Below are positions 1 to 9,709 of a DNA stretch of 43,900 nt, one piece after another. A model generated the notes under the pieces. It was not told the origin of the DNA, did no database searches, and saw nothing but the letters and a program-made list of their open reading frames with translations. How positions within the stretch are numbered: the first letter of the stretch is position 1; the number at the start of each line of letters is the position of its first letter. This DNA is from Rhodospirillales bacterium (GTDB lineage: Bacteria; Pseudomonadota; Alphaproteobacteria; Rhodospirillales; WMHbin7): positions 1 to 43,900 of the forward strand of contig JACRJC010000057.1 of NCBI GenBank assembly GCA_016215555.1. The letters are read 5' to 3'. The position numbers were made by a program, and so were the translations under genes.

Positions 1-269
1 AACCCGTGCCTCAAGATGGACATAACTGAAAAGGCTGCCGCTTTGCTGATCCGATCCGCGCATCTCAAAACCCCATGGCCGTTCCAAAAAGTGAATCACG
101 ACCAGGGCTTCAATGCGAGGCGTTTTTCAGCAGCCTGCTAGAGCGACTTGCGATAATTCTGATGGGGAGGACGGCCCCTGCACACCGGCGTCACAGCGCG
201 CCAAGAAGCACCGCCGATTTGCCGCTGCCCGATGGCTCGACAAACGCCAGCACTCCCCCAGACAATCCG
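1..269. other. Leading stretch without a recognised gene
   Basis: I see no convincing gene, RNA or repeat here. Short open frames exist on both strands but overlap each other and match no family I recognise. The stretch lies downstream of the small minus-strand gene that ends at 270. Confidence 0.4.
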
Positions 270-512
270 CTAAAAGAAATTCTTCAGCAGCAGCGCCAGG
301 ACGCCGCCGAAGGTGGCGCCGGTAATCCATTTGACGACGAGAAGCTCGCGTTCGACGCCGGCAATATCGGCCTTGGTGGAGATCTGGGTTTCCAAGGCTT
401 CGGAAAATGCGCCAGCCAACGCTTCGGCTTCCGCTTTGGCATGCTCTTCCGGCACGCCAGCCGACTTCAAGCGCTCAACAAATTTCAGCGTATCAAAAGT
501 AATGGTTGTCAT
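270..512 (-). CDS. Small coiled-coil membrane-anchored protein (DUF1640/CCDC90-like)
   Basis: An 80-residue protein. It begins with TFDTLKFVERLKSAGVPEEH, followed by an Ala/Glu-rich helix, the segment TKADIAGVERELL and a C-terminal hydrophobic helix (VKWITGATFGGVLALLLKNF). This order (TFDTxKFV start, amphipathic coiled coil, single C-terminal membrane helix) is that of the small DUF1640-type proteins, often near mobile DNA in alphaproteobacteria; their function is not known. I chose the ATG at 512 because the frame upstream runs into tRNA sequence. At 80 residues it is somewhat shorter than usual. Family assignment is from pattern memory. Confidence 0.6.
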   Translation of the reverse strand: MTTITFDTLKFVERLKSAGVPEEHAKAEAEALAGAFSEALETQISTKADIAGVERELLVVKWITGATFGGVLALLLKNFF

Positions 513-556
513 GGGCCAATTCTGCCCGAAAACCCTAAGCCGCGCAATGCAGAGAA

Positions 557-633
557 TGGTGGGCCCGGTAGGACTCGAACCTACGACCAAGCGGTTATGA
601 GCCGCCCGCTCTAACCAACTGAGCTACAGGCCC
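557..633 (-). tRNA. tRNA-Ile2 (anticodon CAT)
   Basis: The reverse strand folds as a complete tRNA: acceptor GGGCCTG/CGGGCCC, D-arm GCTCAGTTGGTTAGAGC, anticodon stem GGCGG/CCGCT around loop CTCATAA, T-arm with GGTTCGAGTCC, and an encoded 3' CCA. The anticodon is CAT. The anticodon arm and variable region (CTCATAA followed by CCGCTTGGTCG) resemble E. coli ileX rather than elongator tRNA-Met, so I call it the minor isoleucine tRNA whose C34 is converted to lysidine by TilS. Elongator Met is the alternative. Confidence 0.85.
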
Positions 634-956
634 TTCTTTACTCGCACTCGAACGCCGTGCGGTGCTGCGTACCTTGGCTTACGCGAGCATTGACTCGCGG
701 GGCCTCAATGGCCCAGTCGCTCGGGATAAATCCCCCGCTCCGATACATTCACACTCAAACGCCGTGCGGCCTGTTCCCACGTCATGCCCGGACTTGATCC
801 GGGCATCCATGGATTGCCGGGTCGTGAAGGTTACCGCCGGGCTGGCCTGCGGCCAGACCCGGTGGCCCGGCAATGACGAAAAGAAGAAACGTTCTCCAAA
901 ATAAAATTCAAACCCAAACCAAACTCAAACGCAAAATCAAAACCCAGAACCCCGCC
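634..956. other. Intergenic region between tRNA-Ile2 and the rpoD stop
   Basis: 323 bp without a gene. It holds the hairpin repeat at 781-880, a short direct repeat (CACTCgAACGCCGTGCGG at 645-662 and CACTCaAACGCCGTGCGG at 752-769, one mismatch) and an A/C-rich tail at 890-945. No promoter is evident. Confidence 0.6.
781..880. repeat. Intergenic hairpin repeat (GTCATGCCCGGACTTGATCC family)
   Basis: About 100 bp with nested inverted repeats: CCCGGACTTGATCCGGG, then ATTGCCGGGTC pairing with GGCCCGGCAAT around an inner GGGCTGGCC/GGCCAGACCC arm. The first 20 bases recur exactly at 43695-43714. This is a dispersed palindromic repeat of a type common between alphaproteobacterial genes. It lies downstream of rpoD and the tRNA. 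Confidence 0.7.
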
Positions 957-2933
<1,977 letters not shown>

Positions 2934-2989
2934 AAGCTTACGTCTCCCTTTGGGGGGATTGAGTGTCGTTGCGTGTCGGGAAGGACGGC

Positions 2990-4804
2990 TTACAATTCTT
3001 CGTCATCATCGACATGATCTATCGCGGTCAGCTCGTCCTGTAATGTTTTCAAGGCTTCCCAGGCTTCTTCGCTGGCCTCGTCGCCCATGCGGCGCTCGGC
3101 TTCCTGAAGGGCCTTGACTATCTCGGGCCGGCGCAGCCGTCCCAACGCGTGCAGCATCCCTTTTTTCGCTTCTTCCGCCGAGGCGCTGGCCTTGGCGAAA
3201 CCGGCCATTGTCGAACGCAACAAAGACGCCACGGCCTCACCGAACCCGTGGGCTTCCAGATGGTGCCTGAGGGTCTCGGAATCAAGGCCGGGCGTTTGAG
3301 CGAGGAGGTTTAGAGCTTCCTGACGAAGCCTGTCAAGGCCCGCATCGGCAAATGAGAGCTGTCCGAGGGACTCGGCGGCCACGTCGATAAGGTCGGGATG
3401 GTTGATGAGGGCGGCCAAAAGCAGCGCCTCGAGTTGGTGAGCGGGCGATTTCAGGGCCGGCAAGGGGGTGGTGCGGATGACCGGCGGCTGGAATTTCCCT
3501 TTTCCTTTGAATGCATTGGCTCGTTGGGGGCGGGGCGGGAAGAAAAGCTCGCGCAGGCGGGCGCGGATTTCGCCCCGGTAATGGAACTGGACCGATTGGT
3601 CCTGAATCAGCCGGACCTGTTCCTCCAAATGTTTTTCCAGGGCGGCCTTGCGCTCGGGCGTGTCGGCGGGCGTTCCCCTGGTTTCGGTTATCCACAGGCG
3701 CTCGAGCAGGGACTGGGCCTGGGCCAGGATGTCTTCCATCCCCCGGGGCCCTTGCTTGGCGACCAGGGTGTCGGGATCCTCGCCTTCGGGCAGGGTGGCG
3801 AATTTCAGGCTAAGCCCCGGTTTCAGCAGGGGAAGGGCGCGTTCAAGGGCGCGCCCGGCGGCGCGTTGGCCGGCCGCGTCGCCATCGAAACAAAGAATGG
3901 GTTCGGGGGCCAGACGCCACATTTCCTCGATCTGGGCCTCGGTCAGGGCCGTGCCCAGGGGGGCAACGGCCTGGTCCAGCCCGGCCTGATGCAAGGCAAT
4001 GACGTCCATATAACCCTCGACGGCGATCAGGCGCCCCGTGGCCCTTGCCCCTTCCCGCGCCATGGACAGGGCGTAAAGCTGCCGGCCCTTGTGGAAAAGC
4101 GGGGTTTCCGGAGAGTTCAGATATTTGGGCTCGCCCGCACCCATGATGCGCCCGCCGAAGGCGACCACCCGGCCCCGCTTGTCGGTGATGGGAAACATCA
4201 CCCGTCCCCGGAAGCGGCCATAGGGCTCGCGCCCGGAATCCTCGGGCTGGATCAGCAGGCCGGCCTCGACCAGCATGTTCTTGGTGATGGCGTCCGAAAG
4301 CAGGGCCACCTTCAATTCGTTGTAGTCATCCGGTGCGAAGCCCAGGCGAAAGCGGGCGATGGTTTCGTCCTGCAATCCACGGCCCTCGAGATAGGCCAGG
4401 GCTTCGCGCCCCTGCGGGCTTTGCAAATGGCGTTCGAAATGCTGGCAGGCCTGCTCCATCACATCGTAGAGCGAGGCCTCGCGCTTGGCTTGTTCGCGCT
4501 CCTCCGGCGTTGCCTTGGGCACGTCCATGCCCGCTTCCGCCGCCAGACGCTCGACCGCCTCGGGAAAGGGCAGGCCCTGGGCCCGCATCACGAAGCCGAT
4601 GACGTCGCCATGCGCTCCGCAGCCGAAGCAATGATAGAACCCCTTCTCGTCGGAAACCGAGAAGCTGGGCGTCTTTTCGTTATGGAAAGGGCAGCAACCC
4701 CAATGTTCGCGGCCTTTGCGGGTCAGCTTGACCTTGCGCCCCACCACCTCGGTGACCGAGAGGCGTGTACGCAATTCTTCCAAAAAGCGGGGCGGGAAGG
4801 ACAT
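2990..4804 (-). CDS. dnaG: DNA primase DnaG
   Basis: Synthesises RNA primers at the replication fork in partnership with DnaB helicase. 604 residues from the ATG at 4804 ([11 protein letters not shown]). The CHC2 zinc finger is near the N-terminus (CPFH at 38-41, CFGC at 59-62). The Toprim domain shows the catalytic Glu in [15 protein letters not shown] and the metal-binding DGDAAGQRA. The C-terminus is the DnaB-interacting region. The frame stays open upstream to 5014, but that extension is translated from hairpin-repeat DNA and has no primase similarity, so I rejected it. Lies between yqeY and rpoD, all on the minus strand. Confidence 0.97.
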   Translation of the reverse strand: MSFPPRFLEELRTRLSVTEVVGRKVKLTRKGREHWGCCPFHNEKTPSFSVSDEKGFYHCFGCGAHGDVIGFVMRAQGLPFPEAVERLAAEAGMDVPKATPEEREQAKREASLYDVMEQACQHFERHLQSPQGREALAYLEGRGLQDETIARFRLGFAPDDYNELKVALLSDAITKNMLVEAGLLIQPEDSGREPYGRFRGRVMFPITDKRGRVVAFGGRIMGAGEPKYLNSPETPLFHKGRQLYALSMAREGARATGRLIAVEGYMDVIALHQAGLDQAVAPLGTALTEAQIEEMWRLAPEPILCFDGDAAGQRAAGRALERALPLLKPGLSLKFATLPEGEDPDTLVAKQGPRGMEDILAQAQSLLERLWITETRGTPADTPERKAALEKHLEEQVRLIQDQSVQFHYRGEIRARLRELFFPPRPQRANAFKGKGKFQPPVIRTTPLPALKSPAHQLEALLLAALINHPDLIDVAAESLGQLSFADAGLDRLRQEALNLLAQTPGLDSETLRHHLEAHGFGEAVASLLRSTMAGFAKASASAEEAKKGMLHALGRLRRPEIVKALQEAERRMGDEASEEAWEALKTLQDELTAIDHVDDDEEL

Positions 4805-4892
4805 GGCCCTCAGCTTAAACGAAGGGATCGAGAAGGCTCTAGGAAAAATAAGGCTCCTCGATGCGACAAATGGAAATAGGCAAACAAGACTC

Positions 4893-4935
4893 CTCACCCT
4901 GAGGAGCCTGCGGCACGCAGGCGTCTCGAAGGGTG
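4893..4935 (+). repeat. Hairpin repeat, CTCACCCTGAGG family, copy 1
   Basis: CTCACCCT-GAGG then AGCCTGCG/CGCAGGCGT then CTCG-AAGGGTG forms a long hairpin. It recurs in variant form at 43809-43851. It faces the inverted copy at 4971-5010. Non-coding; upstream of dnaG. Confidence 0.75.
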
Positions 4936-4970
4936 GGGGGGAAGGAAAAGAACCGGGCATTGACGGATAT

Positions 4971-5010
4971 TCATCCTTCGAGACGGGCCTTCGGCCCTCC
5001 TCAGGATGAG
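4971..5010 (-). repeat. Hairpin repeat, CTCACCCTGAGG family, copy 2 (inverted)
   Basis: TCATCCTTCGAGACGGGCC, then TTC, then GGCCCTCCTCAGGATGAG forms a hairpin. It is the reverse-complement orientation of the unit at 4893-4935, 35 bp away, giving a head-to-head pair. Confidence 0.75.
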
Positions 5011-5072
5011 GCAAGAACTATGTCGCCAATCAAACACAATTCCACAGCAAACTTAGAAGAGCCAAAATAATG

Positions 5073-5165
5073 AACCGCAGTGTTCGCTGTGGGCGCTGGG
5101 GAACGCGGAGAAACTGCTATCCCCAACGGCGTTTCCTCTGCGCCCGCTGCGTCCTCGGCGGTTTA
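5073..5165. repeat. Imperfect inverted repeat at the yqeY 3' end
   Basis: AACCGC at the left pairs with GGCGGTT at the right. Inner arms GGGCGC/GCGCCC and GCGGAGAAAC/GTTTCCTCTGCG pair around a short centre. The element covers the last base pairs of the yqeY stop codon, so it could end the yqeY message or stabilise its 3' end. Confidence 0.5.
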
Positions 5166-5618
5166 AGAAAGCAAACTCTTTACCAGGGCGCTGGCCTTGC
5201 CGAAATCCATTTGCCCGGCATGGCGTTCGCGAAGCGCCGTCATCACCCGGCCCATATCCTTGAGCCCCTTGGCCTCGACGACGGCCAGCACGGTCTTGAT
5301 GGCGGCCTCGGATTCCTCGGCGCTCATCTGTTTGGGCAAGAATCGCTCGATGACGGCGATTTCCTCCTGCTCCTGCTGGGCCAGTTCCAGCCGTCCACCC
5401 TGCTCATACAGCGAGATGCTTTCCTTGCGCTGCTTGATCATGGATTGCAGCATGCCCAGGATATCGTCCTCGGAAATGCCGTCCATATTGCCTTTCGAAC
5501 GCGCGGCGATGTCGCGGTCCTTTAAAGCCGCCAGGATGAGGCGCACCGTCGAAACGGCGCGGGTTTCCTTGGCCAGCATGGCGGTTTTCAAAGCTTCATT
5601 GAGCGCCGTGCGCAGCAT
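5163..5618 (-). CDS. GatB/YqeY domain protein
   Basis: 151 residues from the ATG at 5618, which has AGAGG 8 nt upstream; an in-frame ATG at 5642 is less well placed. All-helical protein of the YqeY family: N-terminal LRTALNEALKTAMLAKET, the conserved VSTVRLILAALKDRDIAAR, and the C-terminal tail-like domain with KGLKDMGRVMTALRERHAGQ. The family shares the tail domain of the amidotransferase subunit GatB, which contacts tRNA; its cellular role is not settled. Its place before dnaG-rpoD and divergent from carA is typical for alphaproteobacteria. Confidence 0.9.
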   Translation of the reverse strand: MLRTALNEALKTAMLAKETRAVSTVRLILAALKDRDIAARSKGNMDGISEDDILGMLQSMIKQRKESISLYEQGGRLELAQQEQEEIAVIERFLPKQMSAEESEAAIKTVLAVVEAKGLKDMGRVMTALRERHAGQMDFGKASALVKSLLS

Positions 5619-5736
5619 GGCAATCCTCTTTATCCATGACAAAACTGTGAAAGGGGGACGTTATCCTTCCTGACGCCCAGGCGCAAGTTTTGATTAGTTA
5701 ATTGAATTATAAAGATAATATATCTTATCCCGGGGC

Positions 5737-5765
5737 TTGACCGGTTCATCTTGCCTCTGTAAAAG
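5737..5765 (+). promoter_or_regulatory. Candidate sigma-70 promoter for carA
   Basis: TTGACC at 5737-5742 and TAAAAG at 5760-5765 are separated by 17 bp, about 100 bp before the carA ATG. The arms CCCGGGGC near 5730 and GCCCCGGG near 5813 could pair in the leader. The -10 is a weak match, so this is a suggestion only. Confidence 0.3.
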
Positions 5766-5864
5766 AGGCGCAACGGAATTTCATGAAGCGGACCGCTGCA
5801 AGCGCGCACAGCCCCGGGGCGTGTGTGGCGCCTTGGCGCAGCCAGCCCCTCACGAAGGAAGATC

Positions 5865-7031
<1,167 letters not shown>

Positions 7032-7033
7032 GC

Positions 7034-7321
7034 TCAGGCCGCCTTGCGGAAGGGGCGGACGGGAAGCTTGCTCATCTGCTTGCTGGCCTTCGCCAGATCA
7101 TAGGCCATCTGAAGTCCCAGCCACATGTCGGGCGTCGAGCCGAAGGCCTTCGAGAGGCGGAAGGCCATTTCGACGGAAATCGCTGCGCGTTCATTGACCA
7201 GATCGGACAGGGCCTGGCGGGTAACGCCGAGGCCCTTGGCCGCTCCGGTGACGGTCAGGCCCAAAGGCTCGATGCATTGGCGCCGCACGATTCCGCCTGG
7301 GTGTGGTGGATTGCGCATCAT
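7034..7321 (-). CDS. higA: HigA-family antitoxin, first HigBA pair
   Basis: 95 residues. Opens with NPPHPGGIVRRQCIEPLGL, typical of the HigA branch of XRE DNA-binding proteins, followed by a helix-turn-helix (TGAAKGLGVTRQALSDLVNE) and the signature SVEMAFRLSKAFGSTPDMWL. As antitoxin it should bind HigB and repress its own promoter. Gene order is toxin first, antitoxin second, 12 bp apart, as usual for higBA. The start is M1 at 7321 or the next codon, also Met. Its end sits 2 bp from the convergent carA stop. Confidence 0.92.
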   Translation of the reverse strand: MMRNPPHPGGIVRRQCIEPLGLTVTGAAKGLGVTRQALSDLVNERAAISVEMAFRLSKAFGSTPDMWLGLQMAYDLAKASKQMSKLPVRPFRKAA

Positions 7322-7333
7322 CGAACGAAACTC

Positions 7334-7612
7334 CTAGTGATAATCCAGATAATCGACGTCGTGGGCATCGCCGTTGTCGAAACGGAAAATGACCCGCCAG
7401 TTCTCGGAAACCCAGACCGCCCAGAATCCTTTGTAATTGCCCTTCAGGGCATGAAGGCGAAAACCGGGAAGATTCATGTCTTCGGGCCTTCGGCAACGAT
7501 CCAAAACGGCCAAGATATCCCTTAGCTTCTCGACATGTTCCGAAGCGACGCGTTTGGCCGTTTTGCCTTCGTACAGGTCGCGCAGGCCCTTATGCCGGAA
7601 GTTAAGGATCAT
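7334..7612 (-). CDS. higB: HigB-family toxin (RelE/ParE fold), first HigBA pair
   Basis: 92 residues, the family's usual size. Starts ILNFRHKGLRDLYEG and contains LRDILAVLDRCRRPEDMNLP, FRLHALKGNYKGFWAVWVSE and NWRVIFRFDNGDAHDVDYLD, which are hallmarks of HigB ribosome-dependent mRNA endonucleases. Followed directly by higA. About 34% of residues look shared with the HigB at 8702-8977, including the start and the LNxPG/DxxYH end, so the two are paralogous but not a recent duplication (estimated by eye). Confidence 0.92.
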   Translation of the reverse strand: MILNFRHKGLRDLYEGKTAKRVASEHVEKLRDILAVLDRCRRPEDMNLPGFRLHALKGNYKGFWAVWVSENWRVIFRFDNGDAHDVDYLDYH

Positions 7613-7667
7613 TGCTTTAGGTTATTGTGTCGCCTGTCGCTTGTCAAGTTACACAAGTTGGTCGTGG

Positions 7668-8321
7668 TTAAATTGTCGTCGGTTTATAGTGAAAATATGG
7701 GTGATTATTATTGCATATGATTTCTGCAAACGCTTGATATTTTCGTGGACCGTTGAGGATATTGAGAGGACTCGCCATTTCTTTCCCTCTAATAAAGCGG
7801 TGGCGTCGCTGTCTTGCCGCGTCGCGCATCTTGTCTAGGTACCCTTCCCAGCCGTTGTCAACGAAACCAACGCAAATCCCATATGGGCAACAGGTGATAT
7901 CCTTAAGTAAGACTTCAGTTTTTCTTACATCGCTTTCTGAGCGTTCCCATTTCTTGAATTCGACCAGCGCCAGGAAATTCGCCTTATTTCTCTCGTCGGT
8001 GGGGCAAGTAAGTTTATAAATAACGAGATCGCAACGCGCCGTGCCTACTGTCTCCTTGAATTTATCATAATCGTTGCCGGAGGTCGTTCCACCAGTACCC
8101 GTTCTACCAATCTGAGCTTTGTTCCACTCCCATAATTGGCTTGAATTTGTTTCCAGCGTCATGGGGTGTTCCTCACCCAGGCGGTCGAAAACGCGTGAAG
8201 CCATGTAATATTCCGGCATGTCGCCCAGTTCACCAGACACACGTTCATAATTGCAGATCGCCTCAACACAAATGGAGCAAATTTTCCGCGTAAGGCAGAT
8301 AATGTCTTTGCACGCCTGCAT
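7668..8321 (-). CDS. Unknown protein with PD-(D/E)XK-nuclease-like signature
   Basis: 217 residues from the ATG at 8321 (AGGGG ribosome site upstream); the frame is open further up but only through higA DNA. I recognise no named family. A predicted strand CDLVIYK (Asp98) is followed 22 residues later by FLALVEFKKW (Glu121-x-Lys123), then a helix and a strand ICVGFVD. This is the spacing and order of a PD-(D/E)XK nuclease core. The N-terminus is Cys-rich (C4, C9, C15, C18, C23). The gene is more AT-rich than its neighbours and lies between two HigBA pairs on the same strand, 29 bp after the second higA and 55 bp before the first higB. A restriction- or defence-type nuclease is an inference. 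Confidence 0.6.
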   Translation of the reverse strand: MQACKDIICLTRKICSICVEAICNYERVSGELGDMPEYYMASRVFDRLGEEHPMTLETNSSQLWEWNKAQIGRTGTGGTTSGNDYDKFKETVGTARCDLVIYKLTCPTDERNKANFLALVEFKKWERSESDVRKTEVLLKDITCCPYGICVGFVDNGWEGYLDKMRDAARQRRHRFIRGKEMASPLNILNGPRKYQAFAEIICNNNHPYFHYKPTTI

Positions 8322-8350
8322 GTTCCCACCCCTCACATCACCGGCTCGTT

Positions 8351-8698
8351 TTACGCCGCTTTCTTGACCTTGGGCGAGGGGATGGCGGCGATGATTTTGG
8401 CCATCTTTTGCTTGGCCTTCCACAAATCATGGGCGGTTTGCATATTCAGCCACAGGTCAGGGCCGTTGCCGCAGAATTTGCCCAGACGCAAGGCCATCTC
8501 GGGCGAGACCGAGGCGCTTTCGGCCAGAATGCGGTGCAGGGTCTGGCGGGCAATGCCCAGTTTCTGCGCGGCCTCGGAGACCGACAGTTCCAGGGCGGGC
8601 AACACCTCCTCGCGCAGAAGGGCGCCGGGATGGGTCGGGGGGAGCATCGGTTCTCTATCGACGATGTATTCTGGTTTGCCGCGGCTCATAGTTCGCAT
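8351..8698 (-). CDS. higA: HigA-family antitoxin, second HigBA pair
   Basis: 115 residues. PPTHPGALLREEVLPALELS, the helix-turn-helix VSEAAQKLGIARQTLHRILA, and SPEMALRLGKFCGNGPDLWL identify the HigA branch of XRE regulators. It has a longer basic C-terminal tail (KMAKIIAAIPSPKVKKA) than the first copy. The start could also be Met4 or Met18; I kept the first because it lies 3 bp from the higB stop, as expected for coupled genes. Should neutralise the HigB encoded just upstream and repress the operon. Confidence 0.92.
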   Translation of the reverse strand: MRTMSRGKPEYIVDREPMLPPTHPGALLREEVLPALELSVSEAAQKLGIARQTLHRILAESASVSPEMALRLGKFCGNGPDLWLNMQTAHDLWKAKQKMAKIIAAIPSPKVKKAA

Positions 8699-8701
8699 CC
8701 T

Positions 8702-8977
8702 TCAATGATATTGTTCAAGGTCAACCCGGAGAGCGTAGCCATCTTCCCATTCAAAGGTTATGCACCAGGGGCCATTGACGTGAATCGTGTAACGCTTCGG
8801 CTTGCCCTGCAAACCATGGAAATTATAACCAGGCACATTCAAGTCCTCGGGACGTTGGGCAGCATGGAGCGATCGAAGTCTTGTATGACAACGTTGAACC
8901 AAATCCGCCCGAACCCGGCTTGGGTCATTGTCCAAAAAAAGGCGGGCAAGGCCCTTGTGCCGAAAGCTGCGGATCAT
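8702..8977 (-). CDS. higB: HigB-family toxin, second HigBA pair
   Basis: 91 residues. IRSFRHKGLARLFLDNDPSR, LRSLHAAQRPEDLNVPGYNF, LQGKPKRYTIHVNGPWCITF and WEDGYALRVDLEQYH follow the HigB pattern throughout. Predicted ribosome-dependent mRNA interferase. Possibly the first gene of an operon higB-higA-(217-residue nuclease-like gene). Confidence 0.92.
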   Translation of the reverse strand: MIRSFRHKGLARLFLDNDPSRVRADLVQRCHTRLRSLHAAQRPEDLNVPGYNFHGLQGKPKRYTIHVNGPWCITFEWEDGYALRVDLEQYH

Positions 8978-9006
8978 GGCCTACTGTAACGCATGGCGAG
9001 ACAGTT

Positions 9007-9050
9007 GGCAATCACATCCCCTGGCTGGTCAGCACGCGGTCGGGCGGCGG
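9007..9050. repeat. 44-bp direct repeat, distal copy (3' end of dehydrogenase gene)
   Basis: Identical over 44 bp to 9666-9709, which is the genuine 3' end of the D-2-hydroxyacid dehydrogenase gene (last 13 codons, stop and 5 bases beyond). The two copies enclose exactly the DUF5615/DUF433 gene pair. Reads as an attachment-site-like duplication. Confidence 0.9.
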
Positions 9051-9075
9051 CTGGCAGCGACCATCGATTCAAACT

Positions 9076-9411
9076 TCAATACAGCATCAGGACATCATGC
9101 GGGCTGTCGGCAGACGCCAGGAGTGCGATGTCCGAAACGTGGCGGCGAAGGATGGCCTCTATGTCGTTGGTCGAGCAATTGCCGCGCCTGATCCAGACGA
9201 TCTTGCATGGTGGGGCCGACAAAGGTTGAAGCTGGGCGAAGTCCGCATCCTTGCTGACCAGGATGAAGCCGTTGGCCCTGGCGAAATGCAGCACATCGGC
9301 GTCGGATGCCGCTTGCAATCCAACATCCCGCACATGAAGCGAGCCTGGGAACAAATCGACAAGGTTGGATATCAGCTTTGCGGAAAGGTTCTGATCGAGC
9401 AGCAGCTTCAC
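9076..9411 (-). CDS. DUF5615 PIN-like protein (putative toxin)
   Basis: 111 residues. MKLLLDQNLSAKLISNL, HVRDVGLQAASDADVLHFAR, NGFILVSKDADFAQLQPLSA and PCKIVWIRRGNCSTNDIEAI are the signatures of DUF5615 (Mut7-C/PIN-like) proteins. The acidic residues of LLLDQN, ASDADV and SKDADF would form the PIN-type metal site. Paired with a DUF433 protein whose stop overlaps this start (ATGA at 9408-9411), as in the toxin-antitoxin-like pairs of cyanobacteria and proteobacteria. Toxicity has been shown for few members, so the role is inferred. Confidence 0.88.
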   Translation of the reverse strand: MKLLLDQNLSAKLISNLVDLFPGSLHVRDVGLQAASDADVLHFARANGFILVSKDADFAQLQPLSAPPCKIVWIRRGNCSTNDIEAILRRHVSDIALLASADSPHDVLMLY

Positions 9412-9635
9412 GCCGGAATCGCCAGCAGGCGGCGCTCGTGGTCGGCGGCATAGGCCAGGCAGGCCTGGATATCGTCGCGGGTCAGATCGGGAAAATCACC
9501 CACAATGTCGTCGGCGCTCATGCCCGAGGCCAGATAGTCCAGCACATCGTAAACCGTGATGCGCAGGCCGCGCACACAAGGCTTGCCGCCGCACTTTCCG
9601 GGTTCGATGGTGATGTGCTGCCGATAGTCGATCAT
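9408..9635 (-). CDS. DUF433 protein (putative antitoxin)
   Basis: 75 residues from the ATG at 9635. IDYRQHITIEPGKCGGKPCV, RGLRITVYDVLDYLASGMSA and DDIVGDFPDLTRDDIQACLA are diagnostic of DUF433, a small winged/HTH-like family that pairs with DUF5615 PIN-like proteins and probably acts as antitoxin and autorepressor. An in-frame upstream start at 9722 would lie inside the dehydrogenase gene and is rejected. Confidence 0.9.
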   Translation of the reverse strand: MIDYRQHITIEPGKCGGKPCVRGLRITVYDVLDYLASGMSADDIVGDFPDLTRDDIQACLAYAADHERRLLAIPA

Positions 9636-9665
9636 AGGTAGAAGATACTCCAAGTTTTCTCGTTG

Positions 9666-9709
9666 GGCAATCACATCCCCTGGCTGGTCAGCACGCGGTC
9701 GGGCGGCGG
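9666..9709. repeat. 44-bp direct repeat, gene-proximal copy
   Basis: Matches 9007-9050 exactly. It covers the stop codon and the last 13 codons of the dehydrogenase gene (PPPDRVLTSQGM) and a few bases past it. Confidence 0.9.

Larger units (their letters stand above)
4805..5162. other. Intergenic region between dnaG and yqeY
   Basis: 358 bp without a gene. It contains the two facing hairpin repeats (4893-4935, 4971-5010) and the imperfect inverted repeat at 5073-5165. The remaining sequence next to dnaG (4805-4890) may carry its promoter, but I cannot point to clear -35/-10 boxes. Confidence 0.6.

Noticed and set aside
3398..4879. Plus-strand frame opposite dnaG
   Set aside because: Shadow of dnaG; no ribosome site or family similarity.
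4805..5014. N-terminal extension of dnaG
   Set aside because: Translated from hairpin repeats; primases begin directly before the zinc finger.
5070..5525. Plus-strand ORF starting MNRSVRCGRWG
   Set aside because: It begins in an inverted repeat and then runs antisense to yqeY; no support.
9051..9665. The DUF5615/DUF433 unit as a cassette of an integron
   Set aside because: There is no attC-like palindrome or integron integrase; the flanking duplicate is a gene 3' end, which fits integration at a gene terminus better.
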